64,000 nucleotides of DNA from Agrococcus jenensis (GTDB lineage Bacteria; Actinomycetota; Actinomycetes; Actinomycetales; Microbacteriaceae), in the NCBI RefSeq assembly GCF_003752465.1, contig NZ_RKHJ01000001.1, positions 2,046,001 to 2,110,000 on the forward strand, in the 5' to 3' direction. Each line of letters begins with the position of its first letter. The first letter of the stretch is position 1. A model generated the notes under the pieces. That model searched no databases. It saw only the letters and a list, made by a program, of their open reading frames with translations, and was not told the origin of the DNA. Position numbers and translations under genes: made by a program. Of this stretch, positions 17,315 to 25,300 are shown piece after piece.

Positions 17315-17916
17315 GCTCGCCGCCCCTCGGCCGTCCAGACGCCGCTCGAGCCGCGTCGGTGCGAGCCGACCAGGTGGGTGTCGACGATCCCGACCGCCTC
17401 CATGAGCGCGTGCATCGTGGTGGGGCCGACGTGCGCGAAGCCGCGGCGCTTGAGCGCCTTCGAGAGCTCGATCGACTCCGGCGACTGCGTCGGCACGTCG
17501 GCGAACGTCTCGGGCGCGGGCGTCGACTCCGGCTGGAACGACCAGACGAGCGCCGGGAGCCCGCCCTCGGCGCGCAGCGCCACCGTGGCGCGCGCGTTGC
17601 CGATCGTCGCGTCGATCTTGCGGCGGTTGCGCACGATGCCGGCGTCGTCCATGAGCCTCGCGACGTCGGCGTCGTCGAACGCGGCCACGGCATCCGGGTC
17701 GAAGCCCGCGAACGCCGCGCGGAACGCCGGGCGCTTGCGCAGGATCGTCGACCACGACAGCCCCGACTGGAAGGCCTCGAGCGAGAGCCGCTCGAAGAGG
17801 CCGGTCTCGTCGCGCACGGGCATGCCCCACTCGCGGTCGTAGTAGTCGCGCAGCAGCGGGTCGGACGCGGCCCACAGCGGGCGCGCGAGGCGGTCGTCGC
17901 CGACGATCAGGTGCAT
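17311..17916 (-). CDS. tag: DNA-3-methyladenine glycosylase I
   Basis: A 201-residue Tag family glycosylase that removes 3-methyladenine from alkylated DNA. The core is intact: DREWGMP, LEAFQSGLSWSTILRKR with the catalytic-pocket Glu47, DAGIVRNRRKI, and KRRGFAHVGPTT. Compared with E. coli Tag, three of four zinc ligands are replaced: Cys4 by Pro13, His17 by Tyr26 and Cys179 by Ser185; only His175 (here His181) remains. The enzyme may fold without zinc. The ATG is 6 nt from TACGTT, and the gene is divergent from azlC over 22 bp. Confidence 0.9.
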   Translation of the reverse strand: MHLIVGDDRLARPLWAASDPLLRDYYDREWGMPVRDETGLFERLSLEAFQSGLSWSTILRKRPAFRAAFAGFDPDAVAAFDDADVARLMDDAGIVRNRRKIDATIGNARATVALRAEGGLPALVWSFQPESTPAPETFADVPTQSPESIELSKALKRRGFAHVGPTTMHALMEAVGIVDTHLVGSHRRGSSGVWTAEGRRA

Positions 17917-17938
17917 GCCCTCAACGTACGCTGGTCCG
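17917..17938. promoter_or_regulatory. Symmetric divergent leaderless promoter of tag and azlC
   Basis: The whole space between the two start codons is 22 bp. On the plus strand TACGCT (17927-17932) is 6 nt before the azlC GTG; on the minus strand TACGTT (17928-17923) is 6 nt before the tag ATG. The two -10 hexamers share the self-complementary TA at 17927-17928. Both transcripts would start at or by the start codon. Confidence 0.6.
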
Positions 17939-18697
17939 GTGCAGACGGATGCGGAGCGGCGCGCGTGGCGCGCGGGGCTCAGCGTCGTCATCGCGACGAG
18001 CGCGTACGGGCTCTCGTTCGGCGCCCTCTCGATCACCGCGGGGCTCGACCTCTGGCAGACGATGGTGCTGAGCGCGCTGATGTTCTCGGGCGGCTCGCAG
18101 TTCGCGTTCATCGGCGTGATGGCCGCGGGCGGCGGCATCGCGGGCGTGGCGAGCGCGGCGATGCTGGGGCTGCGCAACGCGCTCTACGGCATGAGCATGC
18201 GCCGGGTGGTGGCGCCCCGCGGCGCGATGATCCCGGTCGCGGCGCACGTGACGATCGACGAGTCGACGGCCGTGGCGCTCGCGCAGCCCGACGCGCGCGC
18301 CCAGCGCGTCGGCTTCTGGGTCACGGGCGTCGGCATCTGGGTGGGGTGGAACCTCGCGACGCTCGCGGGCGCGCTGCTCGGCGACCTGCTCGGCGACCCC
18401 AAGCAGTGGGGGCTCGACGCGGCTGCCGCGGCCGCGTTCGTCGGCCTGCTCTGGCCCCGGCTGCGCGCGCGGCAGGCGATCGCGGTGGCCGCGGCGAGCG
18501 CGGTGGTCGCGGCGTCGCTGCTGCCGGTGCTGCCCGCGGGGCTCCCCGTGATCGTCGCCGCGGCGGTCGGCGTCGTCGTCGGGCTGACGAACTGGCTCGG
18601 GCCGAAGCACGAGTCGCGCTTGCCCGACCCGGGTCCTGCCGAGGTGCACGGCTCCCGTCACGCCGGACCGACGCGTCCGCGGGGCGGGCGCCCATGA
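17939..18697 (+). CDS. azlC: AzlC family branched-chain amino acid exporter, large subunit
   Basis: A 252-residue membrane protein with the AzlC/YgaZ signature: YGLSFGALSITAGLDLWQT, MFSGGSQFAF, GLRNALYG, then four to five more helices. With AzlD it exports branched-chain amino acids. The GTG at 17939 is chosen from the leaderless -10 TACGCT 6 nt upstream and because the residues before it have no counterpart in the family. Its stop overlaps the azlD start (ATGA). The polar tail after residue 215 is extra. Confidence 0.87.
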   Translation: MQTDAERRAWRAGLSVVIATSAYGLSFGALSITAGLDLWQTMVLSALMFSGGSQFAFIGVMAAGGGIAGVASAAMLGLRNALYGMSMRRVVAPRGAMIPVAAHVTIDESTAVALAQPDARAQRVGFWVTGVGIWVGWNLATLAGALLGDLLGDPKQWGLDAAAAAAFVGLLWPRLRARQAIAVAAASAVVAASLLPVLPAGLPVIVAAAVGVVVGLTNWLGPKHESRLPDPGPAEVHGSRHAGPTRPRGGRP

Positions 18698-19008
18698 CGA
18701 CCTGGCACCTCATCCTGCTCGCGAGCATCGCGGTGCTCGCGATCAAGCTGCTCGGCTACGCCGTGCCGCCGCGGCTCTTCGACCAGCCGCGGCCGCGCCG
18801 CACGCTCGAGCTGCTCACCGTGTCGCTGCTCGCGGGGCTCGTCGCCGTGCAGATGCTCGGCGGCGACGGCGGGATCGTGCTCGACGCGCGGATCCCCGCG
18901 GTCGCGGTCGCGGCGGGCCTCTTCGCGGTGCGCGCACCCTTCATCGTTGCGGTCGCAGCAGCCGCCGCGACGGCCGCGCTGCTGCGCCAGCTCGCGGGGC
19001 TGCCGTGA
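18694..19008 (+). CDS. azlD: AzlD family small subunit of branched-chain amino acid exporter
   Basis: A 104-residue protein with four hydrophobic helices, the usual AzlD/YgaH size. The LLGYAVPPRLF segment after helix 1 is typical, as is a central LLAGLVAVQML helix. It partners the AzlC protein encoded directly upstream and is translationally coupled to it by ATGA. Confidence 0.85.
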   Translation: MTTWHLILLASIAVLAIKLLGYAVPPRLFDQPRPRRTLELLTVSLLAGLVAVQMLGGDGGIVLDARIPAVAVAAGLFAVRAPFIVAVAAAAATAALLRQLAGLP

Positions 19009-19141
19009 CGGCGCCACGGGCCCGCGGGGTTCGCTAGGGTGGGCGTCTCAGGCGACGCCGGCTCCGAGTCCGGACGCCGCCTCGAGACCGTATGCTGATC
19101 GTCACCGCCGGACCGCCGGCGCCATCGCGTGGAGGAAGCGC

Positions 19142-19594
19142 ATGACCGAGCAGGACCCGCGCAGGGGACCCGACGGCGAGAGCACGCAGTCGTGGGGTGA
19201 CGACTACCGCGCGCAGCTCGCCGCGATGCTGTCGGGCACCTCGGCGGAGGACCGCGAGGCCGTGGCATCGCTGCCGTCAGGCTCCGCCATCCTCGTCGTG
19301 CGACGCGGCCCGAACGTGGGCGCGCGCTTCCTGCTGGACCAGGACTCCACGATCGCCGGTCGTCACCCCGACGCCGACATCTTCCTCGACGACGTGACGG
19401 TCTCGCGCCGTCATGCCGAGTTCACGCGCGAGGGCACGACGTTCGAGCTGCGCGACCTCGGCTCGCTCAACGGCACGTACCACGACGGCGAGCGCGTCGA
19501 CCGCGCCGTGCTGCGCGACGGCGCCGAGGTCCAGGTCGGCAAGTTCCGCCTCACCTTCTACCGCTCCCGCCTCGACCTCGACGCCCGGGCGTGA
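19142..19594 (+). CDS. garA: FHA-domain regulator, GarA/OdhI type
   Basis: A 150-residue protein with a C-terminal FHA domain (about 50-140). The phosphothreonine-binding residues are in place: Arg74 (AGRHPDAD), Ser88 (VSRRHAEF) and Asn110 (LGSLNGTY). In Mycobacterium and Corynebacterium this protein controls 2-oxoglutarate dehydrogenase and glutamate enzymes and is switched by a kinase at an N-terminal TT motif. Here the N terminus has only ESTQSW (Thr15) in that region. GGAGGAAG precedes the ATG. TATGCT (19091-19096) may be the -10. The stop overlaps the ftsR start by GTGA. Confidence 0.88.
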   Translation: MTEQDPRRGPDGESTQSWGDDYRAQLAAMLSGTSAEDREAVASLPSGSAILVVRRGPNVGARFLLDQDSTIAGRHPDADIFLDDVTVSRRHAEFTREGTTFELRDLGSLNGTYHDGERVDRAVLRDGAEVQVGKFRLTFYRSRLDLDARA

Positions 19595-20274
19595 GCGCCC
19601 AAGCCGCGAGGAAGCCTGCCGGACTCCTCTCGATCGGTCAGGTGCTGGCGAAGCTCGGACCGGAGTTCCCCGACCTCTCGCCGTCGAAGCTGCGGTTCCT
19701 CGAGGACCAGGGCCTCATCTCGCCGCAGCGCACGCCGTCGGGCTACCGCAAGTTCGACGCCGCCGACCTCGAGCGGCTGCGCTACATCCTGACGCTGCAG
19801 CGCGACCACTACCTGCCGCTCAAGGTGATCCTCGGGCACCTCGACGACATCGACCACGGCCGCACGCCGCAGATCCCCGGCGCCAACGTGCGCGTCGAGG
19901 CGCCGTCGATCCTGACCGCCGAGCGCCGGCTGTCGCGCGCGGAGCTGCAGGCCGAGGCCGGTGCGTCGAAGCAGCTGCTCACCGACGCGCTCTCCGCCCA
20001 GCTGCTCCCGGGTGCGGAGCCGTTCGGCGACGAGGCCGTGCAGGCGCTGCGCGCGCTCGTCGAGCTGCAGCGCTACGGCATCGAGCCGCGCCACCTGCGC
20101 GGCATGCGCCAGTCGGCGCAGCGCGAGGCGGCGCTCATCGAGTCGGCGCTCAAGCCCATGCGCGGCCGTCGCGAGACGGGCAGCCAGGCGAAGGCGGCCG
20201 AGGCGGCGCGCGACCTCGCCGGCCAGATCCAGTCGGTCCGCGAGCTCCTCACGCGCGACGCGCTCGACGCCTGA
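19591..20274 (+). CDS. ftsR: MerR-family regulator FtsR
   Basis: A 227-residue MerR-type DNA-binding protein. The winged helix covers about 13-75 (LSIGQVLAKLGPEFPDLSPS, then KLRFLEDQGLISPQRTPSGY and the recognition wing). The C-terminal half is helical and has no metal-binding cysteines. Position directly behind garA/odhI identifies it as the orthologue of Rv1828 and of Corynebacterium FtsR, which activates ftsZ. GTG 19591 overlaps the garA stop. Operator-like motifs before the next merR gene and ftsZ are listed separately. Confidence 0.85.
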   Translation: MSAQAARKPAGLLSIGQVLAKLGPEFPDLSPSKLRFLEDQGLISPQRTPSGYRKFDAADLERLRYILTLQRDHYLPLKVILGHLDDIDHGRTPQIPGANVRVEAPSILTAERRLSRAELQAEAGASKQLLTDALSAQLLPGAEPFGDEAVQALRALVELQRYGIEPRHLRGMRQSAQREAALIESALKPMRGRRETGSQAKAAEAARDLAGQIQSVRELLTRDALDA

Positions 20275-20376
20275 GGGCGCGCGTGGGCGCCAGGGCGTAG
20301 ACTCGGCTCCGACACGCCGAACCGCGAGCCAGATGCGGGGCGACGGGGGAGCGGGTCGCTACGGTAGGGCCGAACA

Positions 20377-20400
20377 CTCAATCTCTTCTTGAAGGTTGAG
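20377..20400 (+). promoter_or_regulatory. Candidate FtsR-type operator before the second merR gene
   Basis: CTCAA (20377-20381) and TTGAG (20396-20400) form an inverted repeat; the right side reads TTGAAGGTTGAG. The AGGTTGAG octamer recurs in the ftsZ upstream region (49856-49863). TACGGT (20360-20365) just upstream could be the -10. The assignment to FtsR is inferred from shared sequence and gene context. Confidence 0.45.
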
Positions 20401-20423
20401 CCCAGCCAGCGGAAGGAACGGCC

Positions 20424-21008
20424 ATGCGTGACGGCAGCCGGGATGACACCCAGGGCAGCACCGGCACCACCGAGGGCGGCCGCTTCGAGGCAGGCCTGCT
20501 GTTCACCGACGGGCTGCCGCAGGAGACCGACGCGGTCGGCTACCGCGGCGCGATCGCCGCCGACGCCGCCGGCATCACCTACCGCCAGCTCGACTACTGG
20601 GCGCGCACCGGGCTCGTCGAGCCGACCGTGCGCCCCGCGCACGGCTCCGGCAGCCAGCGCCTCTACTCGTTCCGCGACATCCTCGTGCTGAAGCTCGTCA
20701 AGCGCCTGCTCGACACCGGCATCTCGCTGCAGCAGATCCGCGTCGCCATCCAGCAGCTCCACGAGGCCGGCGTCCGCGACCTCACCCAGACCACGCTCAT
20801 CTCCGACGGCGCGAGCGTCTACCTCTGCACCTCGAGCGACGAGGTCATCGACCTCCTCGGCCGCGGCCAGGGCGTGTTCGGCATCGCCGTCGGCAAGGTG
20901 CTGCGCGAGGTCGAGACCCAGCTCATCGAGCTCGAGGTCACCCCGGTCGACGACAGCCACGTCGACGAGCTCGCGGCGCGCCGCGCGCGCCGCAGCCGCA
21001 CGGCCTGA
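20424..21008 (+). CDS. Second MerR-family regulator (Rv1830-like)
   Basis: A 194-residue MerR-type regulator. The winged helix lies at about 38-110 (GITYRQLDYWARTGLVEP, QRLYSFRDILVLKLVKRLLDTGISLQQI). A disordered N-terminal extension of about 35 residues precedes it, and the C-terminal part has an acidic helix and a basic end (RRARRSRTA). It corresponds to the second MerR gene that follows garA-ftsR in actinobacteria. The bifunctional-nuclease gene usually lying between the two merR genes is absent. GGAAGG is 8 bp before the ATG. Confidence 0.83.
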   Translation: MRDGSRDDTQGSTGTTEGGRFEAGLLFTDGLPQETDAVGYRGAIAADAAGITYRQLDYWARTGLVEPTVRPAHGSGSQRLYSFRDILVLKLVKRLLDTGISLQQIRVAIQQLHEAGVRDLTQTTLISDGASVYLCTSSDEVIDLLGRGQGVFGIAVGKVLREVETQLIELEVTPVDDSHVDELAARRARRSRTA

Positions 21009-21160
21009 CGGGGTCGGGTCGGCGGCCGCTGTGCAGCAGCGCCCGGCTCGCCGGGCTGAAAGGCGCAGGGATGCGGGTGCCGCGCACGCTGGGCTGGTCC
21101 CGTCGCGTCGTGCGCGCGGTGGCGTGAGCCCGGTGTCGCAGGCGCGGTGTCGTGAGGCGC

Positions 21161-21214
21161 GAATGTCGGGTTGCTGCGGGAGTGTCGCGTCACTCCGACA
21201 AGAAGTCGACACTC
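21161..21214. repeat. 54-bp nested palindromic repeat, copy A
   Basis: The first of two copies in the 323-bp gap between the convergent merR and parA genes; that gap holds no gene that I can support. Left arm GAATGTCGGGTT, inner element GGGAGTGTCGCGTCACTCC, right arm AAGTCGACACTC. Length is exactly 54 bp, as in the four other copies. Confidence 0.85.
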
Positions 21215-21243
21215 GGCGTGCAAGGACGCGGTGACCCGGGCGG

Positions 21244-21297
21244 GAGTGTCGGGTTGATGCGGGAGTGTTGCGACACTCCGACCGGAAGTCGACACTC
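21244..21297. repeat. 54-bp nested palindromic repeat, copy B
   Basis: The second copy in the same gap, beginning 83 bp after the start of copy A. Left arm GAGTGTCGGGTT, inner GGGAGTGTTGCGACACTCC, right arm AAGTCGACACTC. Copies A and B share the AAGTCGACACTC right arm, unlike the copies near 61-62 kb, which end in AACCCGACACTC or close variants. Confidence 0.85.
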
Positions 21298-21331
21298 GTC
21301 GCGGCGGCGGATCGCTCGCCGCTCGGCGCTC

Positions 21332-22255
21332 CTACTGGTGCTTGTCGGGCGCCGGAGAGCTCGTCGACGAGGCGTCGGCCTCCGCCGCCGCCTCGAGCTC
21401 GGCAGCCGCGGTTGCGTCGACCGCTGCGGTCGGCGCGGGCACCTTGCGGCCCGACGCGGCCTCGTCGCCGGCGCGGCCGGAGGCGGTGAGCACGGTCTGG
21501 AGCAGCTCGTCGAACTGCAGCGCCATCTCCTGGGCACCCTCGCCCGGCCAGACGTGCAGCGGACGGGCGGCGCCCTGCGCCTGCTGCATCGACGTGCGCT
21601 CGGGGAGGATCGTCTCGAGCACGAGCGGCCCGAACATGTCCTTGAGCTCCTGGATGCGGTACTGGTGCTCGAGCGACTGCGGGCGGGCGCGGTTCACGAC
21701 GATGCCGAGCGGCTGCAGGCGCGGGCTCAGGCCGCGGCGGATCTCCTCGATCGCGCGCAGCGCGCGGTCGGCGGCCGCGACCGAGAACAGGCCGGGCTCG
21801 GTGACGACGAGCACGCGGTCGGAGGCAGCCCACGCGGTGCGCGTCAGGGCGTTGAGCGACGGGGCGCAGTCGACGAGCACGAGGTCGTAGTCGTCCTCGA
21901 CGGTCGTGAGCGCCGTCTCGAGCTTCCAGATGTCCTTGATGGTCGGATGCGGGCCGTCGAAGTTGATCGCGGACGGCGAGCCGATGAGCACGTCGATCGT
22001 GCCGCCGTGGCCCTGCGTCCATCCGGACGGCGAGATCGCCTGCTGGACGATCTTGTCCTTCGGGTTCGCGAGCACGTCGGCGACGTTGAGGCGCCCGTCG
22101 ATCTCGATGTCCATGCCGGTCGAGGCGTCCGACTGCGGGTCGAGGTCGACCACGAGCGTGCGGAGGCCCTTGGCGAAGGCTGCGGAGGCGAGACCGAGGG
22201 TCACGGTCGTCTTGCCGACACCGCCTTTGAGGGAGCTGATCGAGAGTACGTGCAC
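21332..22255 (-). CDS. ParA-family ATPase (orphan)
   Basis: A 307-residue ParA/MinD-type ATPase. The deviant Walker A is KGGVGKTT (10-17), Walker A' is VVDLDPQSDAS (about 35-45), and the switch II region is VLVDCAPSL. The last ~45 residues are a low-complexity Ala/Glu/Thr/Ser tail. No parB or origin lies nearby, so it is not the chromosomal ParA with its partner; actinobacteria carry such orphan copies. The start is GTG 22255 (HVLSISSLKGG is the usual beginning), 8 nt from TAGGCT, hence probably leaderless. Confidence 0.85.
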   Translation of the reverse strand: MHVLSISSLKGGVGKTTVTLGLASAAFAKGLRTLVVDLDPQSDASTGMDIEIDGRLNVADVLANPKDKIVQQAISPSGWTQGHGGTIDVLIGSPSAINFDGPHPTIKDIWKLETALTTVEDDYDLVLVDCAPSLNALTRTAWAASDRVLVVTEPGLFSVAAADRALRAIEEIRRGLSPRLQPLGIVVNRARPQSLEHQYRIQELKDMFGPLVLETILPERTSMQQAQGAARPLHVWPGEGAQEMALQFDELLQTVLTASGRAGDEAASGRKVPAPTAAVDATAAAELEAAAEADASSTSSPAPDKHQ

Positions 22256-22263
22256 GGCGGCCA

Positions 22264-22269
22264 AGCCTA
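22264..22269 (-). promoter_or_regulatory. -10 hexamer TAGGCT, probable leaderless start of parA
   Basis: On the minus strand TAGGCT ends 8 nt before the parA GTG. A divergent -10 for the carboxylase gene, TAGATT, lies 8 bp away at 22277-22282 on the plus strand. Confidence 0.55.
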
Positions 22270-22321
22270 GCGGCACTAGATTGGAAAGACCGCGTCGCCG
22301 CACCTCTCGGAGGAATCCGCC

Positions 22322-25300
22322 ATGTTCTCGAAGCTGCTTGTCGCCAACCGTGGCGAGATCGCGATCCGCGCCTTCCGGGCCGCCAACGAGCTGGGGATCC
22401 GCACGGTCGCCGTGTACGCGCACGAGGACCGCAACTCGCTGCACTGCCAGAAGGCCGACGAGGCGTACCAGATCGGCGAGCCCGGCCGCCCGGTGCGCGC
22501 CTACCTCACGGTGAGCGAGATCATCCGGGTCGCCAAGGACGCCGGCGCCGACGCCATCTACCCTGGCTACGGCTTCCTGAGCGAGAACCCCGAGCTGGCG
22601 ACCGCCGCCGCCGAGGCGGGCATCACGTTCGTCGGCCCCGGCCCGACGGTGCTGGCGATGGCCGGCAACAAGGTGACGGCGAAGGAGCACGCGATCGCGG
22701 CCGGCGTGCCCGTGCTCGCCTCGACCCCCGCCACCACCGACCTCGAGGCGCTCGTCGCGGGCGCGGACCAGCTCGGCTTCCCCGTCTTCTGCAAGGCGGT
22801 CGCCGGCGGCGGCGGCCGCGGGATGCGCCTCGTCGAGCGCCGCGAGGACCTGCGCGACGCGCTCGAGGCCGCCATGCGCGAGGCAGACAGCGCCTTCGGC
22901 GACCCGACGATGTTCATCGAGCAGGCCGTCGTGCGCCCCCGCCACATCGAGGTGCAGATCCTCGCCGACGCGTCGGGCGAGACGGTGCACCTGTTCGAGC
23001 GCGACTGCTCCGTGCAGCGCCGCCACCAGAAGGTGGTCGAGCTCGCGCCGGCGCCGAACCTCTCGCAGGAGCAGCGCGACGCGCTCTACCGCGACGCGGT
23101 CGCCTTCGCGCGCTCGATCGGCTACGTCAACGCCGGCACGGTCGAGTTCCTGCTCGACACCGCGGGCGAGCGCGAGGGCCAGCACGTCTTCATCGAGATG
23201 AACCCGCGCATCCAGGTCGAGCACACGGTCACCGAGGAGATCACCGACGTCGACCTCGTCGCGAGCCAGATCCGCATCGCCGCGGGGGAGTCGCTCGTCG
23301 ACCTCGGCCTCACGCAGGACCAGATCCAGATGCACGGCGCGGCGCTGCAGTGCCGCGTCACGACCGAGAACCCCGCCGACGGCTTCCGCCCCGACACCGG
23401 CCGCATCACCGCGTACCGCTCGCCCGGCGGGGCGGGCGTGCGCCTCGACGGCGGCACGATCAACCCCGGCACCGAGGTGAGCGCCCACTTCGACTCGATG
23501 CTCGCGAAGGTCACGTGCCGCGGCCGCGACCTCGACACCGCGATCCGCCGCGCCCACCGCGCGGTGAGCGAGTTCCGCATCCGCGGCGTCGCCACGAACA
23601 TCCCGTTCCTGCTCAACCTGCTCGACAGCCCCGACTTCCGCGCCGGCGACGTGTCGACGCACTTCATCGACGAGCACCCGGAGCTCACGCGCATCAACCC
23701 GCCGAAGGACCGGGCGTCGAAGGTGCTCGCCTGGCTCGCCGACGTCACGGTCAACCAGCCGAACGGCGAGGCCGTCGACGTCATCAACCCGGCGATCAAG
23801 CTGCCGACGATCGACCTCGAGGCGCCCGCGCCCGACGGCGAGCGCCAGCGCCTGCAGGAGCTCGGCCCGGCCGGCTGGGCGAAGGCGCTCCGCGAGCGCA
23901 CCTCGCTCGCCGTCACCGAGACCACCTTCCGCGACGCCCACCAGTCGCTGCTCGCGACCCGCGTGCGCACCGCCGACCTCGTCGCGGTCGCGCCGCACGT
24001 CGCGCGCATGACGCCGCAGCTGCTGTCGATGGAGGCGTGGGGCGGCGCGACCTACGACGTCGCGCTGCGCTTCCTCGGCGAGGACCCGTGGGAGCGGCTC
24101 GTCGCCATCCGCGAGGCGATGCCGAACATCCCGCTGCAGATGCTGCTGCGCGGCCGCAACACCGTCGGCTACACGCCGTACCCGACCGAGGTGACCGAGG
24201 CCTTCGTCGAGGAGGCCGCCGCGACCGGCATCGACGTGTTCCGGATCTTCGACGCGCTCAACGACGTCGACCAGATGCGCCCCGCGATCGATGCGGTGCT
24301 CGCGACCGGCACGACGGTCGCGGAGGTCGCGCTCTGCTACTCCGGCGACCTGCTCGACCCCGCCGAGGACCTCTACACGCTCGACTACTACCTCGCGCTC
24401 GCCGAGCGGATCGTGGACGCCGGCGCGCACGTGCTCGCGATCAAGGACATGGCGGGCCTGCTGCGCGCGGGCGCCGCGTCGAAGCTCGTCGCCGCGCTGC
24501 GCGAGCGCTTCGACCTGCCCGTGCACCTCCACACCCACGACACCGCCGGCGGTCAGCTCGCGACCCTGCTCGCCGCCTCCGCCGCGGGCGTCGACGCCGT
24601 CGACGTCGCGAGCGCGCCGATGGCGGGCACGACGAGCCAGCCGTCGCTCTCGGCGCTCATCGCCGCGGTCGCGCACACCGACCGCGACACCGGGCTCTCG
24701 CTCGACGCCGCGAGCGACCTCGAGCCCTACTGGGAGGCGGTCCGCCGCCTCTACAAGCCGTTCGAGTCGGGCCTGCCCGGCCCCACCGGCCGCGTGTACC
24801 GCCACGAGATCCCGGGCGGCCAGCTCTCGAACCTGCGGCAGCAGGCGATCGCGCTCGGCCTCGCCGACGACTTCGAGAAGATCGAGGACTGGTACGCGGC
24901 AGCGTCGCGCATCCTCGGCCGCCCGACGAAGGTGACGCCCTCGTCGAAGGTCGTCGGCGACCTCGCGCTGCAGCTCGTCGCGCAGGGCGTGGACCCGGAC
25001 GACTTCGAGCGCGACCCGCGCAAGTACGACATCCCCGACTCCGTCATCGGCTTCATGGCCGGCGAGCTCGGCGACCTGCCGGGCGGCTGGCCCGAGCCGT
25101 TCCGCTCGAAGGTGCTCGAGGGGCGCGACGTCGACATCTCGATCACGCCGCTCACCGGCGAGCAGCGCACCCGCCTCGAGGCCCCCGGCGCCGACCGGCA
25201 GGACGCGCTCAACGAGCTGCTCTTCGCCGGCCCCACGCGGGCGTTCAAGGAGACGCGCGCGCAGTTCGGCGACCTCTCGGTCGTCGACACGATCGACTAC

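Noticed and set aside
21009..21331. Possible small gene or tRNA between merR and parA
   Set aside because: No tRNA cloverleaf and no frame with a ribosome site; the gap is mostly the two palindromic repeats.
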